DNA of 64,000 nt, taken from Pseudocercospora fijiensis CIRAD86 (lineage: Eukaryota > Ascomycota > Dothideomycetes > Mycosphaerellales > Mycosphaerellaceae). This document shows positions 22,501 to 33,488 of this stretch, in pieces. The stretch is taken from the NCBI RefSeq assembly GCF_000340215.1, contig NW_006921545.1, positions 897,522 to 961,521 of the forward strand, read 5' to 3'. Under the pieces are notes generated by a model. That model searched no databases, had not been told where the DNA came from, and saw only the letters and a program-made list of their open reading frames with translations. How positions within the stretch are numbered: position 1 is the stretch's first letter; each line of letters starts with the position of its first letter. A program made the position numbers and the translations under genes.

Positions 22501-22965
22501 TCGTAGGAAGGCGGAGGTAGGCGGTAGAGGTTAATAGAAACTAAAAATATCGAGACATAATTGCTATAAGAAGAAGCAAAAGTATAAGGTATACAAAGTA
22601 TTACAAAGTAAAGTAGTATATATACGAAATAGTAGCGCTTCTAGTAGGTATCTATCCCGTACCTTAGGCTATAGGTAAGTAGATAATAGAGAAGAGGGTT
22701 TCCTTCGGAAATATAGGGCTTCCTTATACCCTACCCTATACGGACCTTAGCTATATATATACTAGGGCGCTTGAAAAAAGGAAGAAGGCCTAGATATAGA
22801 AAGCCCGATAGAAAATCGTAATTAGAACTATAGCTTTCTAGGACTTAGAAGGTTATATTAATATATTTTAAAACTATAGGTTCTAGTAGTAAGAAGTACT
22901 ATAAGTAGTAAGAAGTACTATAAGAGGAGGATTAGGGCTAGGGGGCCTAGAGCTTAGTATTAGTT
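22501..22965. other. Gene-free spacer with a short tandem duplication
   Basis: No gene was recognised. AGTAAGAAGTACTATAAG is repeated twice in tandem near 22,888-22,925. Some CpA survives at 22,565-22,620. Confidence 0.45.
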
Positions 22966-22969
22966 ACCT

Positions 22970-23640
22970 ATTTCCGTATAGTACCTTCCTAATTAGGAAT
23001 CTAACGCGAATCTAACGCGAATCTAGCGTGCCTAATTTAGGTACTAGCTATATTAGCTATCTAGTATTAGCTCGGCTTAGCTAGCGATAGCCAAGTATTA
23101 CTAGATACTAATTAAGATACTAAAGAAATACTCTAATTAGGGCGAACTAATATATATCCTATTTCTTAATTAGATATAGTACTAGTAGTAGCTATCGACT
23201 AGAGTAGCCTAATAGAGGATACCTCTATAGAGTTATACTAATCTCTAGAACCTTCTATAATAGATTAGGGATATCTAAAAACGATAAAATATCCTAGAAT
23301 CTTTTAGGTAATCGCTAAGCTACCGGTTAAAAAGCCCTAAGTAATATACAATTAAGTTAGAAATTCGAATAACGAAACGGAACTTCTATAGATTAAATCG
23401 CTTTTAGAATAATTAGTTCTAGTAATTTAACTAAGGGGTAAAACCTAGAAATATCTAGTACTACGCGTAGGCTATTACCTATCTCTAGAATAATAGAGGA
23501 CTTTAGTAGTAAGCCGGCTAGCATCTCTATTTAGCTATATAAGCAATTTAACTACTATCTACTCGATTGCTACTACTAAGACTTCCGATACTTCCTATAG
23601 TTTCTACTCGACTATGAGGTCTATCCTCGAATATACTAGT
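22970..23640 (+). repeat. Copia 5' LTR, copy C
   Basis: It begins with an 11-bp motif GAATCTAACGC repeated three times (about 23,000-23,030) and continues through GCTAGCGATAGCCAAGTATT (about 23,082). This matches copy D (minus, about 41,600-41,490) and the 3' LTR start at 7,686. The second half matches copy A (2,880-2,985). At about 23,640 the match with the other copies is interrupted by an insertion. Confidence 0.6.
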
Positions 23641-25450
23641 CCTTAGCGGTTATAGCAATACTAAAACCTTAAAAGAAAATATAACTATCTATACCTTAGG
23701 GCACATTGTAGTAGAAATTAGTCCTATATATATACGGATAGAAATAATAGTATACCGGTAAAGATAAGTAATCTTCTTAAACGATAAATAGTATATAAAT
23801 AGTATAATATCGAGAAATATAGTACTATCGAGAAACAAAACTACCGGTATATAATTAGAATAAACGATTTAAACAATCTATAGAGGAATTCGAATAATCT
23901 TAACTAGTATACTACTATGTAGCTATAAATAGGAGGCCTATAGAGCTTATCGTCTCTACCGTTTCTTTTACTAGATTAAATTTATTTTAGCCTATATTAG
24001 ATCTACGGATATTGCTAGTTTCTTACCTAAACCTACTCTCTAAAATCGCTAAGTTTACTAATAATAATACTACGCGCGTAACTATATAGTACTATAGCGG
24101 TAGGTAAATAGATTATAAGCCGATTTAGTAGTAAGAAGTAAATATAAGTATAAGAATAGATTAAACGCTATAGTAGATTATATAAATAGTAGCTTATTAT
24201 AGTATTAGTAAGCTCTCCTAGCATTTCGGATCTACGTAATATAGAAAAAGTCGTTACTAGTAGGCTAGCTATTTACTAGTAAGTAATTATAGACTACGCC
24301 TTTACTATAGTAGCTCTAAAGGCCTAATAGCTATCCGCGAAGCCTTCTATAGATATAGCAGTAACTCTAGACCTTACTACCGTAGACCTAGCTATAGTAG
24401 AAGTACTAGCTTGCTATATACTACTTGCTCGTAGTAAAGTACTACTATTATTATTAATTACTTAGTAGCGGTATCTATTAGCTTCCTACTAGTAGTAGAA
24501 GCGAAACTATAGATCTATATAGTAGTAGTAGTAGCAGTTACTAATAAGGCTACCGCTAGATAGGTATTTCTAGCGATATATTAGTAGTAGTAGTAGTTAC
24601 TAAGGAGGCTACTACTAGATAGGCATTTCTAACGGTATAAATAGACCTATCGAAGCCGGAGCTAAAGATAAAGATCTAGCGGCTTCTATAGACTATAGCG
24701 GCTTCTAGAGATAAGGAAAGTCCTCGCTATAGTACTTAGTAGTATAGCTACCTTTGTTCCTATAGCGGTAGTTGCCTTAGTAGCGTATCTTATCGTACTA
24801 CCTCTTCCTTTATAAAGTCGATAGTCTTAGTAGTACTATTAGAGGTACTAGATAACAAGGCTCTATAGTATAGAAAGCCTCTTACTAGTTAATAGGCGTT
24901 AGTATTTTGTAATTAGGTAGTAGAGTAGCTCTATTACTAGAGTCTATACGTTTAGGTCTGCTTGCCTATCTTCTTATACTACTAAGACTATTACTATTAT
25001 ATATCCTCTTACTTACCTTCTCGAGTCGCTTCTATCGTCGACTAAGAGGGTTAAGCTTACGGTCTTCGGACTCCTATAGAGCTATAGAAGTGCCCTAGAG
25101 TATAAACTAGTACTTACTAAATAGGCGTACCTATAGGACGTAACTACCCTTACTAGTAAGATAAGGCCGCTACTAGTAGCGGTAAGGTACGCTTTAGACG
25201 TTCTAGTATATAAAGTACGACCGGTATGTTTTTTTTCGGCTAGCGAAACAGTTAGCGTCTAGAATAGCTACGTATCCTAGCCTTCCGTAGGTATAGAGTC
25301 TAGTTTAACGTTCCTCGCTAGGATATACTCTAGAGCGACGGCGTAGAGAGCAATATCTTAGATAGCCGTCTCTCTATACTATATAGTACTCTAGATAATC
25401 TATTAAAGGTATTTACCGCGCGTTTAAAGGTACTACTAGCATTTACTATA
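23640..25450. mobile_element. Unidentified 1.8-kb insertion in copia copy C
   Basis: In copies A and D the LTR and leader are continuous, but in copy C about 1.8 kb separates the two halves (matches end near 23,640 and resume near 25,450). The insert is rich in TAG/GTAG triplets, for example at 24,518-24,540 and 24,583-24,600. They would have been CAG/TGG-like repeats before RIP. Two 60-bp segments at 24,525-24,570 and 24,585-24,640 (ending GGTATTTCTAGCG and GGCATTTCTAACG) are near-duplicates. No transposase or terminal repeat was recognised, so the insert could also be an ancestral LTR segment lost from the other copies. Confidence 0.4.
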
Positions 25451-25840
25451 TATTATAGATAGGATTATCTTTATATAATAACGAGATAATACTTGCTATA
25501 GAACTCCTATCTATAGGAAGCTTTATTTTATCTAAGGTAATATCTATAGATACGAGAAATTTCAGTTGTCTATTAATAAACTAGAATAATACTAGTATAG
25601 AGACTTTTCTATACTTATATATATTTTATTTAATAACTATTAGCTCAATGTATAGTAATCCTATTAGAAGAGAAAGAGTACATATAAACGATATATAGTA
25701 AGATATCTACAGATTAAATCTCTAGCTATAAGATAATATAATTAATATATTATCTAGAGTAGATATTATACGATCTTTAAAACTTATAGGTAGACGAACT
25801 TCCTACTAAAGACAAAGACAAAGCGCTAAGCTATAAAAAG
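25450..25840 (+). repeat. Copia leader, copy C, second half
   Basis: The blocks TATCTATAGGAAGCTTTA (about 25,508) and CTATAGATACGAGAAAT (about 25,546) match copy A at 3,354 and 3,382 and copy D at about 40,560-40,530. They give the reading orientation and the right edge of the insertion. Confidence 0.55.
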
Positions 25841-26720
25841 AAGAATCTAAATTTCTAGATATATCTCTTAGCGGTAAGTCTTCTACGTTTATCCGCCTTT
25901 AAGGATAGTAAAGCTATACATTTTAGACCTTAAGGGCCGAGTCCTACCTAGTAGAGAAGGGCTATTTTAATACTATAGTCGAGGATAGTATAGACGAAGG
26001 AAATATAGCTAAAGCCTTAGCTATTCTTCGACTATCTATAGAGAATAGTGCCTTAGTATAAGTTTAGAATAAGACGGACCCGGAAGAAGCTTAGGATACT
26101 TATAAAGAATTATACTTCCCTACGGGATTTATTTTAAATACCTCTTACTAAAAGTGTTATTATAAACAACTTTAGAATCCTCTAAAAGCGTCGAATAATA
26201 GGTTAATAGTATTCGCCGCTTAAACGACGAATTGGAGTCTAAGGAACTTAAGCTTCCTAAATATCTTACTATCGCTTAGACTCTAAACAATTTAAGCGAC
26301 GAATACGAGTCTTTCTTTATAATTAATTTAACTTAAATATTACAAAAAGACAAGGATAGGCCTAAACTAGAAGATTTAGTCTCTAGCTTACTAGACAAGT
26401 CGAGACGATATAGTACTAAAGAGAAAGAACAGTACCGTTTACTAGGTCTAGTTTGCCTAAGAACAAATAAATTATCTAAAAATTAGCTTAAACGTCTATA
26501 AAAGAAGGGACCTAAGAGCGTATCTAAGAAGTATACGTACTAGAGAGAGAACTGATATCTAGAAGGTACTTACGACTATAAAGACCCTTTTAAAGCTCCT
26601 AAATAGTTTTATTCTAATAATAATAAGCCTACTAGTAGTAGAGAAGATACGCACTTTACTAGAACTAAAGAACTAAATAATAGAGAATTCTAATATAATA
26701 ATAGCTTAATAAAAAAAAGG
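25840..26720 (+). pseudogene. Copia gag, copy C
   Basis: The frame reads KALAILRLSIENSALV (about 26,005), IQN-KTDPEEA at about 26,070, KELYFPTGF (about 26,105), and then a helix-rich region to KGPKSVSKKYTY (about 26,508). Next is a sequence whose Tyr positions suggest a former CCHC knuckle (TY--REN-YLEGTYDYKDP, about 26,540-26,590), followed by FNNNKPTSS. The order (UBN2-type capsid, then knuckle) is typical of copia gag. It is less mutated than copy A. It ends at about 26,720 without protease, against the flank of the minisatellite. Confidence 0.6.
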
Positions 26721-26729
26721 GCCCCTTTA

Positions 26730-26984
26730 GGATTAGTACGGCTTAAAACGAGCTAAAAGCCGACTCTAGTCGGTCGCCGGCGATAAACTTTAAAATTTCT
26801 TAGTTCGAGAGCGGTTCGGAAGGTATAGGAGTCGTAGTACGTATCGTAATTCTTCGCTACTACGAGAGTAGTATTTCCGATATCGTCTCCGTCGTCTACG
26901 CCTAATCCGGCGGTATTCTTTACTCGAGGTAGTATCGTTTACGCCTAATCCGGCGGTATTTACTCGAAGCGGTATACTCGAAAC
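26730..26984. other. Flank of the left minisatellite with a 21-bp duplication
   Basis: TACGCCTAATCCGGCGGTAT occurs twice, at about 26,898 and 26,940, each followed by a TTTACTCGA-like stretch. No gene was seen. CpG content is notably high here compared with the rest. Confidence 0.5.
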
Positions 26985-27835
26985 CCTATAGATCTTCTAT
27001 AGAGTACTCGCTATAGGCGTTTTATAGGGTACTCGTAGTAGGCGTTATAATAGGGTACTCGCTATAAGGAGTTCGAATACTATCTTAACTATAGGCGTTC
27101 TAGATAGTATTTACTATAAGCGTACTACGTTCTAGATAGTACTACTCGCTATAGACAATAGTACTACTCGCTATATATATCTCGGATAGTTACCGCTATA
27201 AGCGTTTTTTGTAGTATTTACTATAAGCGTTTCGGATAAAACTTACTCTAAGTATTCTATATAGTACTTACTATAGGTATTTTAGATAGTACTACTTGCT
27301 ATAAGCGTTCTTAATAGTACTTACTATTAGCGTTCCGAATTAGACCTACTATACGCGTTGTAGATAGGACGTAGTATAAGCGTTTCGGATTAGAATTACT
27401 CTATAGCGCGTTCTAAACAAACTTAGTATAGGCGGTATAAATAGTAGTACTAACTATTAGCGCTCCGGATTAGACTTACTATCCGCGTTCCGGATAGTAC
27501 TACTCGCTATAGATATTATATAGAGTACTTACTAATAGCGTTTTATAGGATGCTCGTAGTAGGCGTTCTATAGGGTACTCGCTATAAGTAGTTTGAATGC
27601 TATTTGCTATAGCCTATAGGCGTTTTAGATAGTATTTGCTATAGGCATTCGGGATAGTACTGCTTGCTATAGATATCTTAGACAGTTACCGCTATAGGCG
27701 TTTCTAATATTACTACTCGCTATAGGCGTTTTTAGTAGTATTTGCTATAGGCGTTTCGGATATAACTCGCTATAGGTATTCTAAATAGCTATTGCTATAG
27801 GGATTTTAGGTAGTACTGCTTGCTATATTATATAG
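26985..27835 (+). repeat. 25-bp minisatellite array, left arm
   Basis: About 30 degenerate units start with GCGTT and then carry a GATAGTACT-like core and CTATA (for example 27,309, 27,334 and 27,359, spaced exactly 25 bp). Some units are 28 bp through an extra TACT. The period is not a multiple of three and there is no open frame. The same unit forms the right arm at 36,430-38,271 in reverse orientation. It lies between copia copy C and the end of YR element E2. Confidence 0.8.
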
Positions 27836-27939
27836 TATATATAGCACCTAAGTATATAGAGTCTCCTTTGCCCTTATCTGCTAAGCCTTGTCTCTCGTAT
27901 TATTAGTAAATTAAGCTATTTTAATACCAACGTTCTTAG

Positions 27940-28560
27940 GCGGCTTCCGAGTCGTTACGCTAGGTTTATTAGTAGTAAGGGCTATAGACTAGAGCCTAGT
28001 ATTCTTATTGCTAATCTAGATATAGTTGTCTTTAATATTAGGCAGAACGTCTAGTAGGTAGTAGTACTAGTTATAGTTCTTATAGGATCCGTTAGTATTA
28101 ACTATATCTTAGATATAGCGCTTAACCGTAGGCCTATTAAAGACTTTTATTAATAGTTACTAGTAAACGTAGTATAATCGTATAGCGTCGACGTACGTCG
28201 CTAAGGTCTCGCCTATTATAGCGCTTAGGCCGAGAGTCTTATATTCGATAAGGGGCCGTAACTATATAGTAGAAGACTAGCTACGGCTACTCGCCGTAGC
28301 GAGCGTAGAGCGCTAAGTATTATTAGATAGCCGATTTATAGGCGTTATAGATAGTTAGCTCTAGTCCTAGCTATATAATATAGGCGGATCTAGTTATTAG
28401 ATAATAGTAGGTAAATTCTCGCGGTATTTGAACCCTAAGCTCTCGTCCTCGCTATATAATAAATATACGCGAGTAGAGTTATTAGATAATAGTACGCAAA
28501 TTCTCGCGGTATCTAACTAACTACTATAACTTACTAGTATAGTATAAGAGGTTATAAAGC
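27940..28560 (-). pseudogene. Tyrosine recombinase N-terminal fragment (E2)
   Basis: Minus-strand frames parallel to E1's recombinase include YLIILSALYARYGE (about 28,330-28,290), the SAM-like N-terminus. The copy is lost before the catalytic FLRxGE motif, so only the DNA-binding part remains. It is disrupted by stops. Confidence 0.5.
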
Positions 28561-28599
28561 GTAATAGCGCGTTAGCTACTAAGTTCTCCTCTAAGGCAA

Positions 28600-29866
28600 T
28601 CTAGGTTACCTCGACGTAGATTTGAAATAAAGTTATAAAGAGTAGAGCTTTACGTAATAGTTAGCTAGCTTTCGCTCTTAGGCGTCTAGATTGCAATATA
28701 GTAAGTACTGTTATACTATCTTTATATATAGGTAGGCGGCTATTCTTCTAGTCGTTACCCTATAGCTTAATTGCTTCTAATATAGCTTAGACTATAGCGA
28801 TATTAATATAGTTATTATCGGCGCGGCGCTAGGCGAAGCTACTACTACCGACTATATATAGCTAATTTATCTAATTGCTATCGTTGCCCTAGTACTAAAA
28901 GGCGCCGAGGCCTTTATTAAAAGCGTCTATAGGTAGATTGTAGGTAGCGTTAATAGGTCTAATAGCCTTATATCTATAGATAGTTAAATACCTAATATAT
29001 ACTAGTATAGATCTATCTTTTAGTTGCTTTAAATACGGCGTAGTAGCTACCTTCTATCTTTAAAGGCGGCGATAAAGGGAACTAGGCTAATAGTAAAGGC
29101 TATACCTACTAGTACTTCTTAGACCGCCTATAATAGTTAGCCTATAATAGACTACATATTCTTAAGCGTTAAGTATCTACCGCTAAGGGTATCTAAAAGC
29201 TCGTATAGGACTCTTAACTACTTATCCTTTTAAAGCTTTACGACTATCGATATTAGATCTACTTTAATATCTCGAGTTTTAACCGTTATACCTTCTATAT
29301 CTTTCTTCTCGTTTCGTAGGACGCCGAGGAAGGCTATTATTATTTTCTAGGTGTTATAGGAAGCTAGTACGTAGTCGCTAAGGGTTAGTAGAATAATAAA
29401 GATAAGATCGTTAAGGTAGTAGTAGAGTTTAGCTTACTATAAGCTAGTTAAATTAAATGGACGCTTTAGCGCCTAACAAAGGCCTTCTATAAATAAGTTA
29501 AATAGGTATAGTACTATACGTAGACTAGATAGGAGTATGTTCTCTTAGACTTTACCTTATAAGTAGAAACCGATTAGCCGTCGCTATTATAGAGCTAGTA
29601 GTACTATTCTAAAAGCCGCTTTAATATCCCTTTTAATAACTAAGTAGCGCCTTCTAGCGGCGACAATACTATTAGATATTACTATAAACGTTCTATATAT
29701 AAGGTTAGCCCTATTATTAAGAATAGTATCGTTAATTAACGCTCCTTTAGGAAACGAGAGGTCGTTAATACGGCGGAAACTTCTTTCGTACTTTAAAACT
29801 AACCCCTATAGTTAAATTACGGTTTCCCGGTTCTCGTAGCCTTCCTACTCGTAACTAAGGGCCCTA
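28600..29866 (-). pseudogene. YR-retroelement RT core and RNase H (E2)
   Basis: From about 29,665 leftward: LVIKRDIKAAFRIVLLAL (about 29,640), YYLNDLIFIILLTLSDY (about 29,425), GVLRNEKKDIEGITVK (about 29,320), and DTLSGRYLTLKN (about 29,180). RNase H remnants follow to about 28,600, including the QLSIDIR-like and NYINI equivalents. The catalytic motif reads Leu-Asn-Asp in place of Leu-Asp-Asp. This uninterrupted copy shows what E1 looked like before the hAT insertion near 29,315. The finger region upstream is separated by the pogo element. Confidence 0.7.
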
Positions 29867-29960
29867 TCCGAAGCTAAATTAGAGACAAACGCCGCTTACT
29901 CCGTAGGCAGTCTATAGCTATCTACAAAACTAGCCCTAGAATTAATACCTATCTATAAAA
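29867..29960 (+). repeat. Fot1/pogo left terminal inverted repeat
   Basis: Conserved with 33,100-33,194 inverted: the block ACGCCGCTTACTCCGTA (29,896) corresponds to ACGCCGCTTACTTCGTA, and the inner ACCTATCTATAAAAT occurs on both sides (29,949 and about 33,130 inverted). Confidence 0.65.
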
Positions 29961-31249
29961 TGCCTATAGATCGTATAGGCAATAATTTTATATAGTTGTC
30001 TTAGTGTCTATCTAATTCTACGTTATTCTAACAGTAGTAGAGCGCTCTATAATTATATATAGTAAGGTAGTTGTTATATAGTAGTATAAAGTCGCTTTAT
30101 AGTCGGCTTTATAGCCTATCTAGTTAATACTTTACTACCTATTTATAATATAACTAAGTATCGTATATATATGATTTTTATATTGTATAAAAGCCCGGAG
30201 TAAGGAGATTAAGACTATATATCGTATATAACTATATAGTGTTAATATAGCTAGTGTTTAATAAATACGTAGAAAGTCGGTATATACGGCTTTAGCGGGC
30301 GTAGTATATATAACTCTACTACTTTCTACTTCCTATACTAATACGAGAGATTAGCTCGCTCTAGTAGTGTAACTATATATTAAGAAGCATTCACTAACGT
30401 AGTTACAAGGCCTATTAGTTATTATCTAATACTTCCGGTAGCTTCCTATCCTTCTCGAGTAATAGCTCTAGTACCTAACCTAACCCTATTTCCCTTTCTA
30501 TCTTATATAGCTACAACTAAGAGCTAAGACATATAGACTATATATAACGCCTTACTGTCGCTATTAGACTCTTCTTTAATAATGTCTTTAGCCGTACGTT
30601 GCCTCTATATCTCCTTAGTAAGTAAGGTAAGGTCCTTTAGCCTTACTCCTAATAGAAACAAGGACCTATAGCACTACGAGTCTAATAAGTCTTTCTTCTT
30701 AGATAGCGCTTGGTCGTCTACTTCTACACTAATTAGCAAGTCGTTATTCTCGAAGAAGGACAACTACTAGCTATAGCGACAACTTCTACTAAAAGTAGCT
30801 TCTTCTACGCCCTTATCCCCTATATATAACTAAGCCTAATTGCTATCTTCTAGCAATACTCGTTAGTCTAGTAGTAACGTATCTACTAGTCTAAACCTAG
30901 CGGCCTTCTTCTAGCGTAGTAGCTTTAAAGGTATAGTAGTAGCGAAGTAAGGATATAGATTACTAATAGACTCGTTATTAAAGTTTTAATTAGCTAATTT
31001 AAACACTTTTAGTAGAGCCTTATCTTCTAAGTTGTTAGGCAAATAGCGGCTAGTACTAGCGCTATATTTAGCTAGTCTTAACTCGCGCCTCTTAGGTTAG
31101 AAGACTGTCTTAATCGTACCTTGCTTATAATAACTAGTAAGCGGTCCGGTCTTATAAATACTACCTAGAAGCAATAGTAGAAATAGCTTTAATAGTAACT
31201 ATAAGGTACGCTTAAGAAGGGGCTTCTTCTTATCCTTAGTACGGCCTCT
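29961..31249. other. Fot1/pogo 3' part without recognised gene
   Basis: This 1.3 kb lies between the basic tail of the transposase and the left inverted repeat. It shows no recognised domain. It might hold the degraded end of the transposase or the 3' non-coding region of the element. Confidence 0.4.
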
Positions 31250-33047
31250 TCTAGTTACTATAGTACCGATTGTCTTCCGCTAGCGCTTATAATAGACCTT
31301 CTATTACTTCTTTATCTTTGCCGCTTTGCTATTAACTAGCTTCTAAGCCTTCTTAATAGCTAATAACTCGCGGTAAGCTATCCGCGACTAGACCTTATAG
31401 GTATAGGCTATTCTAATCTTCTACTATTTGCCGGTTTTAGCTTTCCGTACCTTGCGTACCTTAGTAGCTATCTCTATCTCTAAAAGGTCGTAAACGGGTT
31501 ATACTCTTGTATTAGTATAAAATAGTACCGAAGTCGTTACGCCTTCGAGAAGACCTTATATTAGTAACGACAGCGGTCTATGTCTACTTAATCGCTAGTT
31601 AAGTGCGTTAACCTATCGCTTTATAGTACGGATAGTTAAGGCGCGCTTAAATTAGCTTAGATCTACTAGAGGTAGCAAATCTAGTAGGTACGAGACCTCG
31701 AATAGCTTGCCTGTTTCGTAGGCATCGTAGAGCCTATCTAGGTCCTATACTAAGAGGTCCGCCTTCTCGTTAATCTTACGCTCTATATAGGGGACTATAT
31801 ACGTACCGTATTCGTCTCGGAGGAAGTCGAGCGCTCGTTAAGCGCTTATAGGGCTAATTATAGTCTTCTAGAAGACCGAGCGAATATTATCGTTTTTAAA
31901 GGTCTTCTGCTCGATAATATTAATAGTATCTATAAACTAAGTTACCCTAGATTCGACTATACCGAGCCTAGTATATTGTATTACTACCTGCCGGTAGTAG
32001 TACTTATATACCCTAGAATAAGACTATATCTAATAGCTATAAGAAGTATAAGGTATATAGTAGAAGGGTAAAGATTAGAATCCGGTGTTTCCGAGCGAAG
32101 TTAATAAACTTAAAGAACTCGTAGCTTCTAAAGTTATCTATTATTATAATATAAAAGAGGCCTTTATTAATAGGCCTTATTAACCTCTTAAAATAGTTAA
32201 TCTAGTAGAAGGCAAATTCGTCGTTTAAATAGCTACTATCTATTATACTAACAAAATAGTATACTAGCGACTAGTTAAACTAGTGTTTAAGAAGGACCTT
32301 GCCTTACACTAGTAGTATTAGCTTAATAAAGGCTCCGTAGGCATTTACGGCTTCTACTAAGGTTGTATGCTTCCTATTAGTATTAGTTACCGCCTATAAC
32401 CGCCTCTTTAGATCTATTATAACTACCTATTCGGCACCTCTAATACTAATCCGGAAACCTGTCTTATCTATATTCTAGTAGTTCTCGAGACTAGTCTTAT
32501 AGACCTATATTAACTCGTATAGCTTATTAAACTACGAGCCGATAAGCTAAGGGTCGTATACTTCCCTCCTTACTAACTCGATAGGTTTCCTTTTAATCTC
32601 TTTAATATTATGCTTCTTTATCTACCTCTTATACTACTTACTACTTAATAATGCTAGTGTTTTACCTTCTAGAAGTAACTGCTTTAATATTAACTCGGCC
32701 GTAGCGCGAATAAGTAACGTTAGCAATAATAAGTCTATTAATTCTCGAGATCTATAGTATTTAATAAGGGCGACAAATTAGGCTTCGAAGAGGCGAGAAT
32801 ACGACGATTTACGGTCGGTACGGCTCGTATAGCTATTATATCGTCGATATAATCGGTAATAGATATCGTTATAGTAGTGTTCGTTATACTATCGTTGTAG
32901 GTTAACTAGGTAGTAGTATATCTGTTTAAACTCGCGAATAGCTACTATCTAGGCAGCTACTCGGGTATCTTTCGTAAGGTTTATAGCCGTAGATTTTTAG
33001 ACGACCTTCCGTACGCGTTTCTTCGACTTCCGCTTTCCTAATAGCAT
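31250..33047 (-). pseudogene. Fot1/pogo-like transposase (HTH-CENP-B plus DDE_1)
   Basis: The frame begins at an ATG at 33,047 (MLLGKRKSKKRVRK). An N-terminal helix-turn-helix region with SSYSRLFEA at about 32,795 is followed by the CENP-B-like domain, including LLEGKTLALLSSK (about 32,670). The DDE_1 domain has NIDKTGFRISIRGAE (about 32,475-32,430; family pattern N-x-DE-T-G-F), TNTNRKHTTLVEAVNAYGAF (about 32,390), IIDSSYLNDEFAF (about 32,240) and IIIDNFRSYEFFKF (about 32,135), the second catalytic Asp motif. A basic tail with KVRKVRKAKTGK follows (about 31,460). TAG stops fit Trp/Gln. The order and spacing are those of Fot1/Pot2-type transposases. Confidence 0.75.
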
Positions 33048-33099
33048 TATAATAGTGTTAAGTATTTTGATAGAATAGTCTATATATACTATTATAGAT

Positions 33100-33194
33100 A
33101 GGTGTTAGTTGCTAAGGCTATTTTATAGATAGGTATAGACCGCTTACAAAGTCGCTTACGAAGTAAGCGGCGTATAACTCTACTAAGCCGAGGA
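33100..33194 (-). repeat. Fot1/pogo right terminal inverted repeat
   Basis: Inverted counterpart of the left end. A small internal hairpin is visible in CCGCTTACAAAGTCGCTTAC followed by GAAGTAAGCGG (33,140-33,170). Confidence 0.65.
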
Positions 33195-33379
33195 TATTAG
33201 GTTATTTAGGCGAGAGTTTAGTAATACGGCCGGCTTTAACATTAGCCGAGAGTTATATAGATATCCTACTAGGATTAAGGTTAGCTAGTCTATAGTTAAG
33301 GTACAATACCCTACGCTTCTTAGCGAATTCCGTATTAACCCGATTCCTACTTTTCTATATGCCTATATTTACTCTAAAC

Positions 33380-33488
33380 TCGATTATATAATAGAGGATA
33401 TATAATAGAGGATATATAATAGAGGATATATAGAAAAGGATATATAATAGAGGATATAGAATAGAGGATATATAATAGAGGATATATA
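33380..33488. repeat. 14-bp tandem repeat inside E2
   Basis: About seven units of ATATAATAGAGGAT lie head to tail. The equivalent place in E1 (about 9,030-9,050, inverted) has only one or two units. The expansion is therefore specific to E2. Confidence 0.8.

Larger units (their letters stand above)
29867..33194 (-). mobile_element. Fot1/pogo-type DNA transposon nested in E2
   Basis: The 3.3-kb element interrupts E2 at a position where E1 is continuous (E1 about 9,222). Left outer end TCCGAAGCTAAATTAGAGAC and right outer end (reverse complement) TCCTCGGCTTAGTAGAGTTA are degenerate inverted repeats. They lead into a strongly conserved inner block ACGCCGCTTAC at 29,896 and, inverted, at about 33,162. 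A TA dinucleotide flanks each side (29,865-29,866 and 33,195-33,196), as expected for a Tc1/mariner/pogo insertion. The transposase relic reads on the minus strand. The element is RIP-degraded and inactive. Confidence 0.7.

Noticed and set aside
33140..33170. Hairpin GCTTAC/GTAAGC as a transcription terminator
   Set aside because: It lies within the pogo terminal inverted repeat and is explained by that.
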